A stretch of 64,000 bases of DNA from Erysipelotrichaceae bacterium (GCA_013334325.1 JAAXXT010000001.1:1-64000), one strand, 5' to 3'. Numbered from the stretch's first letter, positions 1-9,144 are shown. The notes: generated from the letters alone by a model not told the origin. Numbers and translations are program-made.

Positions 1-846
1 GCAGGGATGATGGATTGTAAGAAAGCACTCGAAGAAACCAATGGTGAATTGAATAAAGCCATTGATTGGTTGAGAGAAAAGGGCATCGCGAAAGCTGCTA
101 AAAAGGCAGATCGTATTGCTGCTGAAGGGTTGACAAAAGCCGTCGTCAAGGGAAACCATGCCGTGGTTATTGAACTCAATTCAGAAACCGACTTCGTTGC
201 TAAAAACGAACAATTCTTAGCCTTATTAAATAACTTAGCCAATACTTTAGTAGATGCTAATGTTAAATCATTGGAAGATGCTTTAGCCTTAGTCATCGAT
301 GGAAAATCCATTGCTGATCATGTTGCAGAAGCAACCTTCACCATCGGTGAAAAAATCAATCTTAGACGTTTCGAAGTCTTATCAAAAAATGATGATGAAA
401 TCTTTGGATCTTACATCCATATGGGTGGTAAGATTTCCGTTATTGTTAAATTGAAAGCAACGGAAAATGCTGAAGTTGGTAAAGACATGGCTATGCAAGT
501 TGCATCCATGAACCCTGGTTATATTTCTCGTAAGCATATGCCTGTTGAATTCGTAGATCACGAACGTAACATTCAAAAAGAAATCATTAAGAATGATCCA
601 GCTATGTCTACAAAACCTGAAAATGTTCTCAATGGCATCTTAGAAGGTAGACTGAGCAAAGTATTACAAGAAACCAGTTTAGTAGATCAATTGTTCTTCA
701 AAGACCAAGACATCAAAGTACAAAAAGTACTCGACGCTGCAAAAACTGAAGTATTGAATTTTGTTCGTTATCAAGTTGGAGAAGGCATTGAAAAAAGAGA
801 AGAGAATTTTGCTGAAGAAGTCTTGAATCAGACGTTTGGTAAATAA
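1..846 (+). CDS. tsf: Translation elongation factor Ts (5' end missing)
   Basis: EF-Ts is the guanine nucleotide exchange factor that recycles EF-Tu from GDP to GTP form in the cytoplasm. The reading frame is open from base 1 (Ala-Gly-Met-Met-Asp-Cys), which matches the end of the family's conserved N-terminal TGAGMMDCKKAL segment, so only about a dozen N-terminal residues lie outside the window. The UBA-like N-domain is followed by the core with the TDFVAKNE motif, the main EF-Tu contact. About 281 residues are visible, close to the family length. It heads the conserved tsf-pyrH-frr order, and rpsB would be expected just upstream. The gene is followed at once by a hairpin. Confidence 0.97.
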   Translation, partial: AGMMDCKKALEETNGELNKAIDWLREKGIAKAAKKADRIAAEGLTKAVVKGNHAVVIELNSETDFVAKNEQFLALLNNLANTLVDANVKSLEDALALVIDGKSIADHVAEATFTIGEKINLRRFEVLSKNDDEIFGSYIHMGGKISVIVKLKATENAEVGKDMAMQVASMNPGYISRKHMPVEFVDHERNIQKEIIKNDPAMSTKPENVLNGILEGRLSKVLQETSLVDQLFFKDQDIKVQKVLDAAKTEVLNFVRYQVGEGIEKREENFAEEVLNQTFGK

Positions 847-851
847 AAACT

Positions 852-877
852 AAAGGGCACATTTTGTGTCCTTTTAT
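852..877 (+). terminator. Hairpin with U-rich tail after tsf
   Basis: GGGCAC (855-860) pairs with GTGTCC (866-871) around an ATTTT loop, with one G-T pair. The stem is extended by AAA/TTT and followed by TTTTAT. It begins a few bases after the tsf stop and ends just before the pyrH ribosome binding site. It looks like an intrinsic terminator, probably partial, that reduces read-through into pyrH; it could also be an mRNA processing or stability element. Confidence 0.6.
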
Positions 878-889
878 AAGGAGAACACC

Positions 890-1606
890 ATGTATAAAAG
901 AGTCTTACTTAAACTAAGTGGAGAAGCTTTAGCAGGACAACAGAATGGCTTAAATCCAGTTGTTTTAGTCAGAATTGCCGAAGAAGTCAAAGAGGTTACA
1001 GCCTTGGGTGTTCAAGTAGCCATAGTTGTTGGCGGTGGAAACTTTATTCGTGGTAAATTCGCCGAACAAATGGGGATTGATCGTATTCAGGCTGATTATA
1101 TGGGAATGTTGGGTACTGTGATCAATGCCATTGCGATTCAAGGTGTATTTGAAAAGCATGGGATAGAAACCAGAATCCAAACAGCCATTGAGATGAGTAA
1201 GATCGCAGAACCATTCATTGTAAGAAGAGCCATTCGTCATCTCGAAAAAGGACGTGTCGTTATATTTGCAGCGGGCACAGGTAGTCCATATTTCTCTACT
1301 GATACAACTGCAGCACTTCGCGCTTCTGAAATCAAAGCTGATGTTATTCTGATGGCAAAAAATGGAACGGATGGTGTCTATAATGATGATCCAAATAAGA
1401 ATAAAAATGCCATCAAATATGACCGTTTAGGTTATAATGATATTATAAGAAACAACTTAAATGTTATGGATCAAACTGCAATTGCAATGTGTAAAGATAA
1501 TGGATTGGATTTGATAGTCTTCTCAATGAATGAGAAGGGTAACATTAAGAAAGCGGTACTCGGCGAACATGTCGGGACCATCGTCTGCAAGGAGGAAAAT
1601 GTATGA
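890..1606 (+). CDS. pyrH: UMP kinase
   Basis: Phosphorylates UMP to UDP in pyrimidine nucleotide synthesis; the bacterial enzyme is a hexameric amino-acid-kinase-fold protein. The start at 890 ([14 protein letters not shown]) is chosen over an upstream non-ATG frame opening because it gives the family N-terminus and has AAGGAG just before it. Visible motifs are KLSGEAL for phosphate binding, [10 protein letters not shown], and the [16 protein letters not shown] segment typical of UMP kinases. The length of 238 aa is standard. The stop overlaps the frr start by 4 bases (ATGA), implying coupled translation. Confidence 0.97.
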   Translation: MYKRVLLKLSGEALAGQQNGLNPVVLVRIAEEVKEVTALGVQVAIVVGGGNFIRGKFAEQMGIDRIQADYMGMLGTVINAIAIQGVFEKHGIETRIQTAIEMSKIAEPFIVRRAIRHLEKGRVVIFAAGTGSPYFSTDTTAALRASEIKADVILMAKNGTDGVYNDDPNKNKNAIKYDRLGYNDIIRNNLNVMDQTAIAMCKDNGLDLIVFSMNEKGNIKKAVLGEHVGTIVCKEENV

Positions 1607-2148
1607 AACAACATTTAGACAAAGCTACTTTAGAAATGAAGAAAGTCATCGAGAAATTTGAACATCATTTAAGTACTGTTCGTACAGGTCGTGCGAATCC
1701 TAAACAACTGGAAGATATCCATGTTGATTACTATGGATCTCCTACACCTTTAAGCCAAGTAGGCAGTATTCAAGTCGTTGAAGGAAAGCAGTTAGTAATT
1801 AAACCTTATGATCCAAGTTTGCTCAAAGGCATTGAACATGCTATTCAGGCAGCAAACATAGGTATGAATCCTATGAATGATGGAACTGTTGTACGGATTA
1901 ATGTTCCTGCACTTACTGAGCAAACACGTAAAGAAATCACCAAGGTCGTTGAAAAACATGCTGAAGAAGCAAAAGTTTCAATCCGTAATGTTCGTCGTGA
2001 CGTCAATGATGCCATTAAAAAAGACGATACATTAACAGAAGATCGTGAAAAAGAAGCCTTAGAAAAAGTACAAAAATTGACTGATGAACATATTAAGAAA
2101 ATCGAAGGCATCGTTAAAGACAAAGAAAAAGACATAATGACTGTTTAG
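1603..2148 (+). CDS. frr: Ribosome recycling factor
   Basis: With EF-G, splits the post-termination ribosome into subunits. The 181-aa protein has the family's RTGRANP segment, the VRNVRRDVN-type motif in the long helical arm ([15 protein letters not shown]) and the usual basic/acidic C-terminal helix ending in KEKDIMTV. An excellent AAGGAGG sits 6 bases before ATG 1603, inside the end of pyrH. The gene is directly followed by a hairpin whose first base overlaps the stop codon. Confidence 0.97.
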   Translation: MKQHLDKATLEMKKVIEKFEHHLSTVRTGRANPKQLEDIHVDYYGSPTPLSQVGSIQVVEGKQLVIKPYDPSLLKGIEHAIQAANIGMNPMNDGTVVRINVPALTEQTRKEITKVVEKHAEEAKVSIRNVRRDVNDAIKKDDTLTEDREKEALEKVQKLTDEHIKKIEGIVKDKEKDIMTV

Positions 2149-2173
2149 CTCACCAAAAGTGAGCTTCTTTCTT
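2147..2173 (+). terminator. Hairpin with U-rich tail overlapping the frr stop
   Basis: AGCTCAC (2147-2153) and GTGAGCT (2159-2165) form a perfect 7-bp stem around CAAAA, followed by TCTTTCTT. Because uppS starts 11 bases later with a clear SD and no evident promoter, this is more likely a leaky terminator or attenuation/processing site than a hard operon end. Confidence 0.65.
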
Positions 2174-2183
2174 AAGGAGAAAT

Positions 2184-2885
2184 ATGACCCCTTCATTGAA
2201 TCATGTTGCCATCATCATGGATGGTAATGGCCGATGGGCTAAGAAACAAAACCAAGAACGTACTTTTGGCCACTTTCATGGTGTAGAAAAAGTCCGTGAG
2301 ATTTCTATGGCTGCTAACGATGAAGGAATAAAGGTATTAACTTTATATGCTTTTTCAACTGAAAATTGGAAAAGACCTCTTCAAGAAGTAGAATATTTGA
2401 TGCAATTGCCTGCGATGTTTTTTAGTAAGTATCTTAAAGAATTAATGGAAAAGAATATAAGAATTGAAACCATTGGAGACTTGGCTCCATTTCCAGATAA
2501 CACTAAAAAGGTTTTGATGAATGCAATAGAAGAAACTTCGCATAATACAGGTATGATCCTTGTGTTTGCGATGAATTATGGTGGAAGAACAGAAATCGTT
2601 GAAGCTGCAAAAAAATACCAAAGTGCTGTCATGAATGGTTCGATGAAAGATCCTTTGACAGAAATAAATTTTGAACAGTTCCTTATGACAAAAGATTATC
2701 CACCGGTAGATTTATGTATTCGTACATCTGGTGAACAACGTTTATCAAATTTCCTTTTATGGCAATTAGCTTATTCTGAGCTGGTTTTTACAATGACAGC
2801 TTGGCCAGAATTAAGCGTAGAAGAATTTAGAGATTTATTAAAAGTTGGACTTAGTCGAGAAAGACGTTTTGGAGGTTTGGTATGA
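2184..2885 (+). CDS. uppS: Isoprenyl (undecaprenyl) diphosphate synthase
   Basis: cis-Prenyltransferase that condenses isopentenyl diphosphate onto farnesyl diphosphate, giving the C55 carrier lipid for peptidoglycan and other wall polymers. Family hallmarks are present: IIMDGNGRWAKK with the catalytic Asp13, the YAFSTENWKRP motif, and the C-terminal IRTSGEQRLSNFLLWQ plus the RERRFGG ending. The length of 233 aa is slightly short but complete. SD AAGGAGA precedes ATG 2184. The last 4 bases overlap cdsA. Confidence 0.96.
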   Translation: MTPSLNHVAIIMDGNGRWAKKQNQERTFGHFHGVEKVREISMAANDEGIKVLTLYAFSTENWKRPLQEVEYLMQLPAMFFSKYLKELMEKNIRIETIGDLAPFPDNTKKVLMNAIEETSHNTGMILVFAMNYGGRTEIVEAAKKYQSAVMNGSMKDPLTEINFEQFLMTKDYPPVDLCIRTSGEQRLSNFLLWQLAYSELVFTMTAWPELSVEEFRDLLKVGLSRERRFGGLV

Positions 2886-3658
2886 AACAAAGAATCATTA
2901 CTGGATTACTGATTGCGTTTGTTGTTTTAACGGCCTTTATTCAAGGTGGTTTATTAAGATACCTTGTCATATCTGGTTTTATTTTAGTAGGAGTTTATGA
3001 AACATATGCCATAAAAGAGAAAGAGTGGCCTAAATGGCTGTTTATTCTTTTGATAGGTTTCGTTTTAGGATTATCTCAAGTAAAAGATGAGTTTCTGTTT
3101 ATTAGTTTATTGGGGTTGATCATGTTTTTCTATTTGATCTCAATTCTCAATCCTTGGTTCTCTCCAACAGATCTTGGATACATTATTACGATGATCTTGA
3201 TTTTTACTGGTACACTTAAATCCATTTTAATGGTCTTTGATCAATTTGGAGTCAATATGATGATCTTCTTATTGATATGTACTTATATGACAGATACTGC
3301 AGCTTACTTTTGTGGATTCTATTTTGGGAAAACAAAATTAAACGAGAGAATTTCACCTAAAAAGACTGTAGAAGGTTCTATCGGGGGATGGTTGTTTGGT
3401 TCCATAGGGGGATTTATATTTGCTTATTTCATGGTTAAAGGTTTTGATTTAGGCATCATTATCATTATGTCGATTGTATTTCCAATCATAGGACAAATTG
3501 GTGATTTAGCTTTTAGTGATATTAAGCGACACTTTAACATTAAAGATTTTGGAAGTATATTCCCAGCTCATGGTGGAGTATTAGATCGTATTGATAGTTT
3601 GGTATTTAATTTGATGTTTTTCTACATTTTTATAACAATTCTATTTCAAGTATTTTAG
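2882..3658 (+). CDS. cdsA: Phosphatidate cytidylyltransferase
   Basis: Makes CDP-diacylglycerol from phosphatidate and CTP at the membrane, the branch point for phospholipids. The 258-aa protein is strongly hydrophobic with about seven or eight predicted membrane segments. It carries the C-terminal CDS signature (IKRHFNIKDFGSIFPAHGG followed by LDRIDS) with the conserved Lys, Asp and His residues. It overlaps uppS by ATGA, so it is translationally coupled. In many Bacillota dxr follows; here the next gene is rseP. Confidence 0.95.
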   Translation: MKQRIITGLLIAFVVLTAFIQGGLLRYLVISGFILVGVYETYAIKEKEWPKWLFILLIGFVLGLSQVKDEFLFISLLGLIMFFYLISILNPWFSPTDLGYIITMILIFTGTLKSILMVFDQFGVNMMIFLLICTYMTDTAAYFCGFYFGKTKLNERISPKKTVEGSIGGWLFGSIGGFIFAYFMVKGFDLGIIIIMSIVFPIIGQIGDLAFSDIKRHFNIKDFGSIFPAHGGVLDRIDSLVFNLMFFYIFITILFQVF

Positions 3659-3701
3659 AGTAAAAACAGAATTTAGGATATACTCATTATTCATCTTAAT
3701 G

Positions 3702-3730
3702 TTAACTTAAACTAAATCGTTGTATTATAT
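3702..3730 (+). promoter_or_regulatory. Possible promoter before rseP
   Basis: The 100-bp gap between cdsA and rseP contains TTAACT (3702-3707) and TTATAT (3725-3730) 17 bases apart, about 28 bases before the rseP start, which also has a good AAGGAG SD. The -35 and -10 boxes are both imperfect. rseP may therefore be read from its own weak promoter as well as from upstream. Confidence 0.3.
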
Positions 3731-3758
3731 GTCTTCATAAAGAAATAAGGAGTAAATC

Positions 3759-4799
3759 ATGTCTATTCTATACACATTGCTCATCTTAAGCGTAATCATC
3801 ATGGTTCATGAAATTGGACATTTAGCGAGTGCCAAACTTTTTAATGTATATTGTCAAGAATTTTCATTGGGAATGGGTCCAAAAATATGGGGCTTTAAGA
3901 GAAAAGAAACCTCATATAACTTAAGATTGTTTCCCTTTGGAGGTTTTGTCAATATGGCAGGGGAAGCAATGATCGACGTTGAAGTTCCTCATGAAAGAAC
4001 CCTCTTAGGCATTAAAAAATATCAACGAATCATCATCATGCTATCAGGCATCTTTATGAATTTTATTTTAGCCTTTGTGCTTTTTGTTGGAATCAATTGG
4101 AACTTAGGATATATTTATCAATCACCTAAAGCAGTTATTGCGGGAGTTGTTGAAAACTCACCTGCTGAAGTTGCTGGTTTACAATTGGATGATAAGATCT
4201 TGAAAATGACTTTCGTAGATGGATCCTCAATTATCCCAAAGAATTTTGATGATGTGATTACCTATACTCAGCTATACCATAATGAAATCACTTTTACGCT
4301 TTTAAGAGGATCCACTGAACTTACGATCTCAGTCACTCCAGTCTATGATGAAGAGAACCAACGCTATTTCTTAGGGGTCATGTTACCCCCATCAGAGAAA
4401 GTAACCATTAATCTCTTTGAAGGTATTGGATATGCCTTCAATACCATGATAGGGACGATCTACGGCATGTTCTTATTGATAGGTAAGTTATTAACGGGAG
4501 TAGGTTTACAATCGGTCAGCGGTCCCTTAGGGATCATAGAGGTCACTCAGACTCAAGCTAGTTATGGTTTACTCAATATGATTTATTTAACAGCCATCTT
4601 ATCTCTAAATGTAGGTGTCTTTAACTTATTACCACTCCCAATTCTAGATGGTGGTAGGGTGTTTCTCATCTTGATCGAAATGATCATAAAAAAACCAATC
4701 AATAAAAAATTTGAATTGGCTTTGATGTATGGAAGTGCACTTGTTATGATTCTTTTGATGGTATTAGCTACTTGGCAAGATTTAGGAAAATTACTCTAG
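3759..4799 (+). CDS. rseP: Site-2 intramembrane zinc metalloprotease (RseP/RasP)
   Basis: Cleaves transmembrane substrates such as anti-sigma factors and signal-peptide remnants within the membrane. The 346-aa protein has the HEIGH zinc site at His17-Glu18-His21 in the first membrane helix and the FPFGGFVNMAGE segment. A PDZ domain spans roughly residues 125-205, and the second catalytic motif is NLLPLPILDGGRV near residue 295. A good SD (AAGGAG) precedes ATG 3759. It ends 9 bases inside the 3' end of the convergent glucosaminidase gene, with no terminator between them. Confidence 0.95.
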   Translation: MSILYTLLILSVIIMVHEIGHLASAKLFNVYCQEFSLGMGPKIWGFKRKETSYNLRLFPFGGFVNMAGEAMIDVEVPHERTLLGIKKYQRIIIMLSGIFMNFILAFVLFVGINWNLGYIYQSPKAVIAGVVENSPAEVAGLQLDDKILKMTFVDGSSIIPKNFDDVITYTQLYHNEITFTLLRGSTELTISVTPVYDEENQRYFLGVMLPPSEKVTINLFEGIGYAFNTMIGTIYGMFLLIGKLLTGVGLQSVSGPLGIIEVTQTQASYGLLNMIYLTAILSLNVGVFNLLPLPILDGGRVFLILIEMIIKKPINKKFELALMYGSALVMILLMVLATWQDLGKLL

Positions 4800-7580
4800 T
4801 CCTGCCAACATTCTTCTGATTTTAACTAAATCGGTCGTACTGACTTTGCCATCACCATTTACATCGGCAGACAGTACGGCCTTTTCATTTGGAGTTTCTA
4901 AGCCTGCGATGTATCGTCTAAGTTGAACCAAGTCAGTTGTAGTAACCTTACCATCATCGTTTAGGTCTGCTTCCATATAAAACTCAATACTGACACTCGT
5001 ATCTAAGTAAGGATAATCTAAGGTTAAAGTGGTTAAACGAGTATTTAAGGATTCTAAATTAAAGTTCCATTTATAGATATGATACTTGGAATTAAGCGTT
5101 ACTTTAAATGAGACTTGATCAGTGGAATAAACAGTTGAACCTGAAACAACGGGTATTGAACTAATATTGGCTTCTAATAAACCTCCAATTAGTTCACTAT
5201 CATATGATAATAGTATAGGTTTCACAATATTACTTACACTTACTAGTTTAGAACTTATATTTCCTGCAGGATCTGTCGCAATAAAAGTATAAGAACCATT
5301 TCTCATAAAGGTATATGAGTCGGTATTTAAGGTTCCTTCATTAGTTTGAGCGTTTACGATAATATCACTTGCGCTTATTGTCGTATTATCGAAATCTTCA
5401 ATGGTAATAATTGGTGGAATCAAATCGATGTTGTCGATGGTAACAGTTTTCTCTGAGATATTGCCAGCATTATCTGTAGCTTTGAATACGAAAGATCCAT
5501 TTTCTGTAAATGTTGCAGTATTTGTTTCTAGTTGTCCTTCATTTACTGTTGCGGTTACGGTGATGTTTTGATTAGTTGGTTGGGTAGAGTAATTGTCTAT
5601 AGTGATGATTGGGGCTGTTTTATCGATGGTAAATTGGAGATTTTGAACGACTCCACTAGAACTAGTGGCTACTAAATCATAGGTCCCTTCAGAGCTCACT
5701 GTATCACCAGATAAGATGGATGAGCCATTTATTGTTGCAGTACCTGAAGTGAAAAATATCTGCTTGTCTGTATTATACAAACCATGATGAACAACTCCTG
5801 TAACAAATTTAGAAATGTAATCCGTAATAAGATCAGCATCGATATAGCCAATAGATCGTTGTGCATCATATGCGATTAGAATTGTATTTTGATCATTATT
5901 AATAGTTCCATCTAGGTTAATTGGATTGGTTGTTTGAACTTTATAAACTAATTTACCGTTTACCATAATTCCTTCTAAAATGATGACTGGATAATTCGTT
6001 GCCCTTGAATAAACGTTATAGAAGACTGTACTCAGTTGGGCATCTTTATAAATGTTTCTAGTTACACTTGAGTCCAGAATGCCTAATTGAATAGTGTTGA
6101 GATCTTTAAATCCAAGATATCGATCTATTCGATAAGCGATTCCAGAGATGCCTGCGCTCCACCAAGGATCAGATGCATATTTTGTATTAAGTCCAGCACC
6201 TTTGTTTCCAATATTGCTGGCATAGAATACGGAACTGTTATAACTCATATAAGTTCGACGTAGATTAATGCCCATATGTTCATTTACACAGGCTTCAATG
6301 GATGAAAATGCAGCGGCATTATCCGGATTACTATCAACAGCACCCCAACCGAAAAGGTTATAACGACCTAAACAATAATGGATAACGTTTAATTCATCAG
6401 CGTATTTTCCGCTTGGAAATGTTGCACAAAAGGTTGCGACCGTATAGGGTAATAGAGCCAAAGTAGAACTATCTTTTACGATCAATCCATTTAAATTGGC
6501 AGGATTTTGAGCATAGGTACTTCTACCAAATCCACTTTCTAAAGCACCCATACTATAAATCATTAAAGCGTTCATCCCGTAAGTGTTTTGAGCACTAATA
6601 AAATATTCTCCAGCATTGGTCATCGTACTTGAACTTGGGTTCTGATTGTTTGCGCTTTGATAGTAGCTAAGGTAAGTGTTTAGCTCAGATCCTGTATAGT
6701 TGCTTCTTGATCTTAAGTTAGTATAAGAATAGTAGTTATAAAACTTACCAATGGTTGTTCCATTATAAACAGGTTGGGTTAGATCGACATCATAATAAAA
6801 TAGAATACCATCTGGACTGTAATATGATCCGACAGGTAACCAATCTGGAGCCAATGAAATCTCATTAGTACTATTTGAGGTTGATATATAGTTTAAAACT
6901 ACTTTTAGTTGTTTAAAGGTCTGAGAACCATTGATCGTTGTCTTAACATCGTTGGAAACTGAATAATAAGCTTGTTTCGGAACGATTGTTTTGACCCCAG
7001 TTGAGATATCAATATTATAAGTCCAACCATTATCAAGATAAATCAATGGGATTATTTGAATCTGATTCACTTTAGCATAACCTTTAGCCCCGTTAACTGA
7101 AACCAAAGCAGAAAGATTTGAAGGTGTGATGTTTCCGGTACCGTTGTATCTTACGGTTCCATAATAGAACAGTTGATTTCGATCATTTATATAAGTATAA
7201 CCAGAAGTTAATGTGGAATTCGCATAGATGTTCATCGTTGCACTATTGGTATACACTAGGTTTTGTGAATATGCCATTGCACGATCTGCAGCTACGATCT
7301 TACTAAAATCCGTTTCAACGATAGTTGTTGTTGGATTGTCTCCAAAATAAGTGATGATGACATTCTTCAATCCATCAACTTTAGTTTTTTGATCAAACAC
7401 AACTACTGCTGAATCATATTCAGACAATGAAAAACAACCCAAAGATTCTAACTCTGTGGCTGAAATAATTCTATCTACACTGTATCGATCTCCTGTACAT
7501 TGGATTGCGTTGACTTTCAGATGCAGGAAAGCAGAAATTAAGGTCAATGCCAAGACAAAAGAAATACAAACTTTTCTCAT
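4791..7580 (-). CDS. Secreted glucosaminidase with Ig-like repeats and C-terminal dockerin-like domain
   Basis: Likely an exported peptidoglycan hydrolase of the endo-beta-N-acetylglucosaminidase (GH73-like) type. Residues 1-28 form a signal peptide (MRKVCISFVLALTLISAFL). The first ~330 residues are a Tyr/Asn/Ser-rich beta region. The glucosaminidase core follows, with ALMIYSMGALESGFGRS (probable catalytic Glu near residue 347) and YNLFGWGA. Two related Ig-like repeats (about 653-715 and 717-788) each begin with a PIITI segment and contain TD-AGNIS. The last ~65 residues contain two dockerin F-hand repeats (DLNDDGKVTTTDLVQLRRYIAG and its partner DVNGDGKVSTTDLVKIRR), with the Ca2+-binding Asp/Asn pattern. 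The start overlaps the upstream 314-aa gene by ATGA, so both are one operon. Wall-hydrolase activity is inferred from the core motifs; the dockerin's partner is unknown. Confidence 0.85.
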   Translation of the reverse strand: MRKVCISFVLALTLISAFLHLKVNAIQCTGDRYSVDRIISATELESLGCFSLSEYDSAVVVFDQKTKVDGLKNVIITYFGDNPTTTIVETDFSKIVAADRAMAYSQNLVYTNSATMNIYANSTLTSGYTYINDRNQLFYYGTVRYNGTGNITPSNLSALVSVNGAKGYAKVNQIQIIPLIYLDNGWTYNIDISTGVKTIVPKQAYYSVSNDVKTTINGSQTFKQLKVVLNYISTSNSTNEISLAPDWLPVGSYYSPDGILFYYDVDLTQPVYNGTTIGKFYNYYSYTNLRSRSNYTGSELNTYLSYYQSANNQNPSSSTMTNAGEYFISAQNTYGMNALMIYSMGALESGFGRSTYAQNPANLNGLIVKDSSTLALLPYTVATFCATFPSGKYADELNVIHYCLGRYNLFGWGAVDSNPDNAAAFSSIEACVNEHMGINLRRTYMSYNSSVFYASNIGNKGAGLNTKYASDPWWSAGISGIAYRIDRYLGFKDLNTIQLGILDSSVTRNIYKDAQLSTVFYNVYSRATNYPVIILEGIMVNGKLVYKVQTTNPINLDGTINNDQNTILIAYDAQRSIGYIDADLITDYISKFVTGVVHHGLYNTDKQIFFTSGTATINGSSILSGDTVSSEGTYDLVATSSSGVVQNLQFTIDKTAPIITIDNYSTQPTNQNITVTATVNEGQLETNTATFTENGSFVFKATDNAGNISEKTVTIDNIDLIPPIITIEDFDNTTISASDIIVNAQTNEGTLNTDSYTFMRNGSYTFIATDPAGNISSKLVSVSNIVKPILLSYDSELIGGLLEANISSIPVVSGSTVYSTDQVSFKVTLNSKYHIYKWNFNLESLNTRLTTLTLDYPYLDTSVSIEFYMEADLNDDGKVTTTDLVQLRRYIAGLETPNEKAVLSADVNGDGKVSTTDLVKIRRMLAGLE

Positions 7581-8521
7581 TGAGTTGTTCCCATAAACGG
7601 AATCTCTATATACGAAGGTTTATTGACTAATTTAATAAATACATGAATTGACTCGTTTTGTAGACTATATAGATCAATCGTCTCATCTGTAATGTCCATA
7701 AATAAATAGGCAGTTTTCATTCCAGTGAATTCTAGTCCAAACATTGGGACATACTCATCATTTAAATAGCTTTGATCTACGGATTGGAAAGTACCTTTCC
7801 CATCAATAATAATATAAGTACTTTCTACGCTTAAAGGGACCGTTGTATTGTTTTCTAAAGTGACTTGGAATCCGAAAATCTGTGTTTGAGAACTAAAAAC
7901 AACTTCATCATGGTCACCGTTTTCTTTGAGTGTATAAAATGAATGAATACTTACTAAACTTTTATCAATGATGGTCGCTGTATAATCAGGTAATTGATCT
8001 TCAACCCCTAACATTTCCCTAGTTCCAGCATGAGCAATCTCATTTAAATTAAAAGATAGGTTGTAGATTCGATCGATCGATACCTTGAGAATCAATTCAT
8101 TTAATGATCGATTAACAACAGGAATAAACAAACAAGCAGTTTGTGTCAATTCAGTTGAGGATTCAGGCAATGGACATTTTAAATCAAATCCTTGGCTTTG
8201 TAAGTAGGTAGTATACTCAGTGGTATTGGCTAAATTGATATTTTCTGAACTGGTATATGGATTTTGAGAAAGATTAAGGGCTTTATTGCTGGTGATTGTG
8301 ACATTGGCCATAATGAAATCATATTGGACATCCATAAATTGATAGACTTTATAGTCGTTGAGTGTAACGGTATAGGTTTGTTCTGGTTCTGGATCAGGAT
8401 CGGCTTTAATGTTTTCAATCATTCCTCTTACATAAAAACCTAAACTTAAAAGAGATACTGTCAAAACAGCAATCATGCTGAGTTTAAATACGGTTTTACT
8501 AATGGCATTGTTGTTCTTCAT
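7577..8521 (-). CDS. Membrane-anchored extracellular protein of unknown function
   Basis: I do not recognise this 314-aa protein. A short basic N-terminus is followed by one hydrophobic helix (about residues 14-32, KLSMIAVLTVSLLSLGFYV). A Pro/Asp/Glu-rich linker (DPDPEPEQ) leads into a beta-rich, Asn/Thr-rich extracellular region with several NxT/NxS sites. It is the first gene of a two-gene operon with the dockerin-bearing glucosaminidase, whose start codon overlaps its stop (ATGA). That suggests a shared role in wall remodelling or assembly. It has no SD; the start lies 7 bases after a TGGTAAAAT box, so it is probably a leaderless transcript. Confidence 0.75.
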   Translation of the reverse strand: MKNNNAISKTVFKLSMIAVLTVSLLSLGFYVRGMIENIKADPDPEPEQTYTVTLNDYKVYQFMDVQYDFIMANVTITSNKALNLSQNPYTSSENINLANTTEYTTYLQSQGFDLKCPLPESSTELTQTACLFIPVVNRSLNELILKVSIDRIYNLSFNLNEIAHAGTREMLGVEDQLPDYTATIIDKSLVSIHSFYTLKENGDHDEVVFSSQTQIFGFQVTLENNTTVPLSVESTYIIIDGKGTFQSVDQSYLNDEYVPMFGLEFTGMKTAYLFMDITDETIDLYSLQNESIHVFIKLVNKPSYIEIPFMGTTQ

Positions 8522-8528
8522 TACTATT

Positions 8529-8537
8529 ATTTTACCA
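8529..8537 (-). promoter_or_regulatory. Extended -10 promoter of the envelope operon
   Basis: On the minus strand TGGTAAAAT ends 7 bases before the ATG of the 314-aa gene. There is no purine-rich SD in the space between, so transcription should begin at or next to the start codon. Confidence 0.6.
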
Positions 8538-8564
8538 CAAGCACAAAAATCAAGGTGATTTTCA

Positions 8565-9143
8565 TTAAAACAAGGATATTTGTGCGGCTTGGCTTTCGTA
8601 AATCAAGTCGATCTGTTTTAGATTTCTGAAATCTTCGAGTAAACTGGCCCCATCATCGATGTATTTCTGTAGATAAGCTTCTGGGATAAATAAAGGAACA
8701 CGAGTATGCAGTTTCCTAAAATCGCCTTCAGCTTCATCGGTTAAGATCGCAAAGGTAGGAATCTCCGTGCTGTCATCATAAAGTCCAGCCATATAAAGTG
8801 GTTTTGAAGATGGATCAGTGACTAAATTTTTTTGTTTGTTTTTATCCCATTCAAAGAAAGCATCCGCTTTGATCAGACAACGTCGATAGTTTAGATGTTC
8901 TTTGAAGAAAGGGGAGTCTTTAACGCTTTCACTACGGGCGTTGATGATTAAACCTTTGTCATCCCATTTCTTAAGGCCCCAACGCATGATCATCGGAGTA
9001 CCTGGAGCACTCAGTACAATCGTTTTTTGAGAAGGGAAGACTTCTCCTAATGAAAGATCATGAGTATCGCTTAGATTGAGTTGTTGGATCCAATCATGTA
9101 GCTCTTCATCGTCGTTTTGTTTAAATAAATATCTTCCACACAT
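8565..9143 (-). CDS. SRAP-domain protein (HMCES/YedK family)
   Basis: SRAP proteins form a covalent thiazolidine adduct with abasic sites in single-stranded DNA through Cys2, protecting them during replication. The start is placed at 9143 so that the protein begins Met-Cys-Gly-Arg-Tyr, leaving Cys2 exposed as the chemistry requires; AAGGAG lies 7 bases upstream. Further family landmarks are WGLKKWDDK, the INARSES box (Asn-Ala-Arg-x-Glu), an AFFEWDK motif with the catalytic Glu, and a His in KLHTRVPLF. Length 192 aa. It is last in a three-gene operon with a Y-family polymerase, separated from the 82-aa gene by a single base, consistent with a role in lesion tolerance. Confidence 0.92.
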   Translation of the reverse strand: MCGRYLFKQNDDEELHDWIQQLNLSDTHDLSLGEVFPSQKTIVLSAPGTPMIMRWGLKKWDDKGLIINARSESVKDSPFFKEHLNYRRCLIKADAFFEWDKNKQKNLVTDPSSKPLYMAGLYDDSTEIPTFAILTDEAEGDFRKLHTRVPLFIPEAYLQKYIDDGASLLEDFRNLKQIDLIYESQAAQISLF

Positions 9144-9144
9144 A

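Noticed and set aside
965-1240. Minus-strand open frame across pyrH
   Set aside because: Shadow of a strongly conserved gene on the other strand; no SD, promoter or recognisable product.
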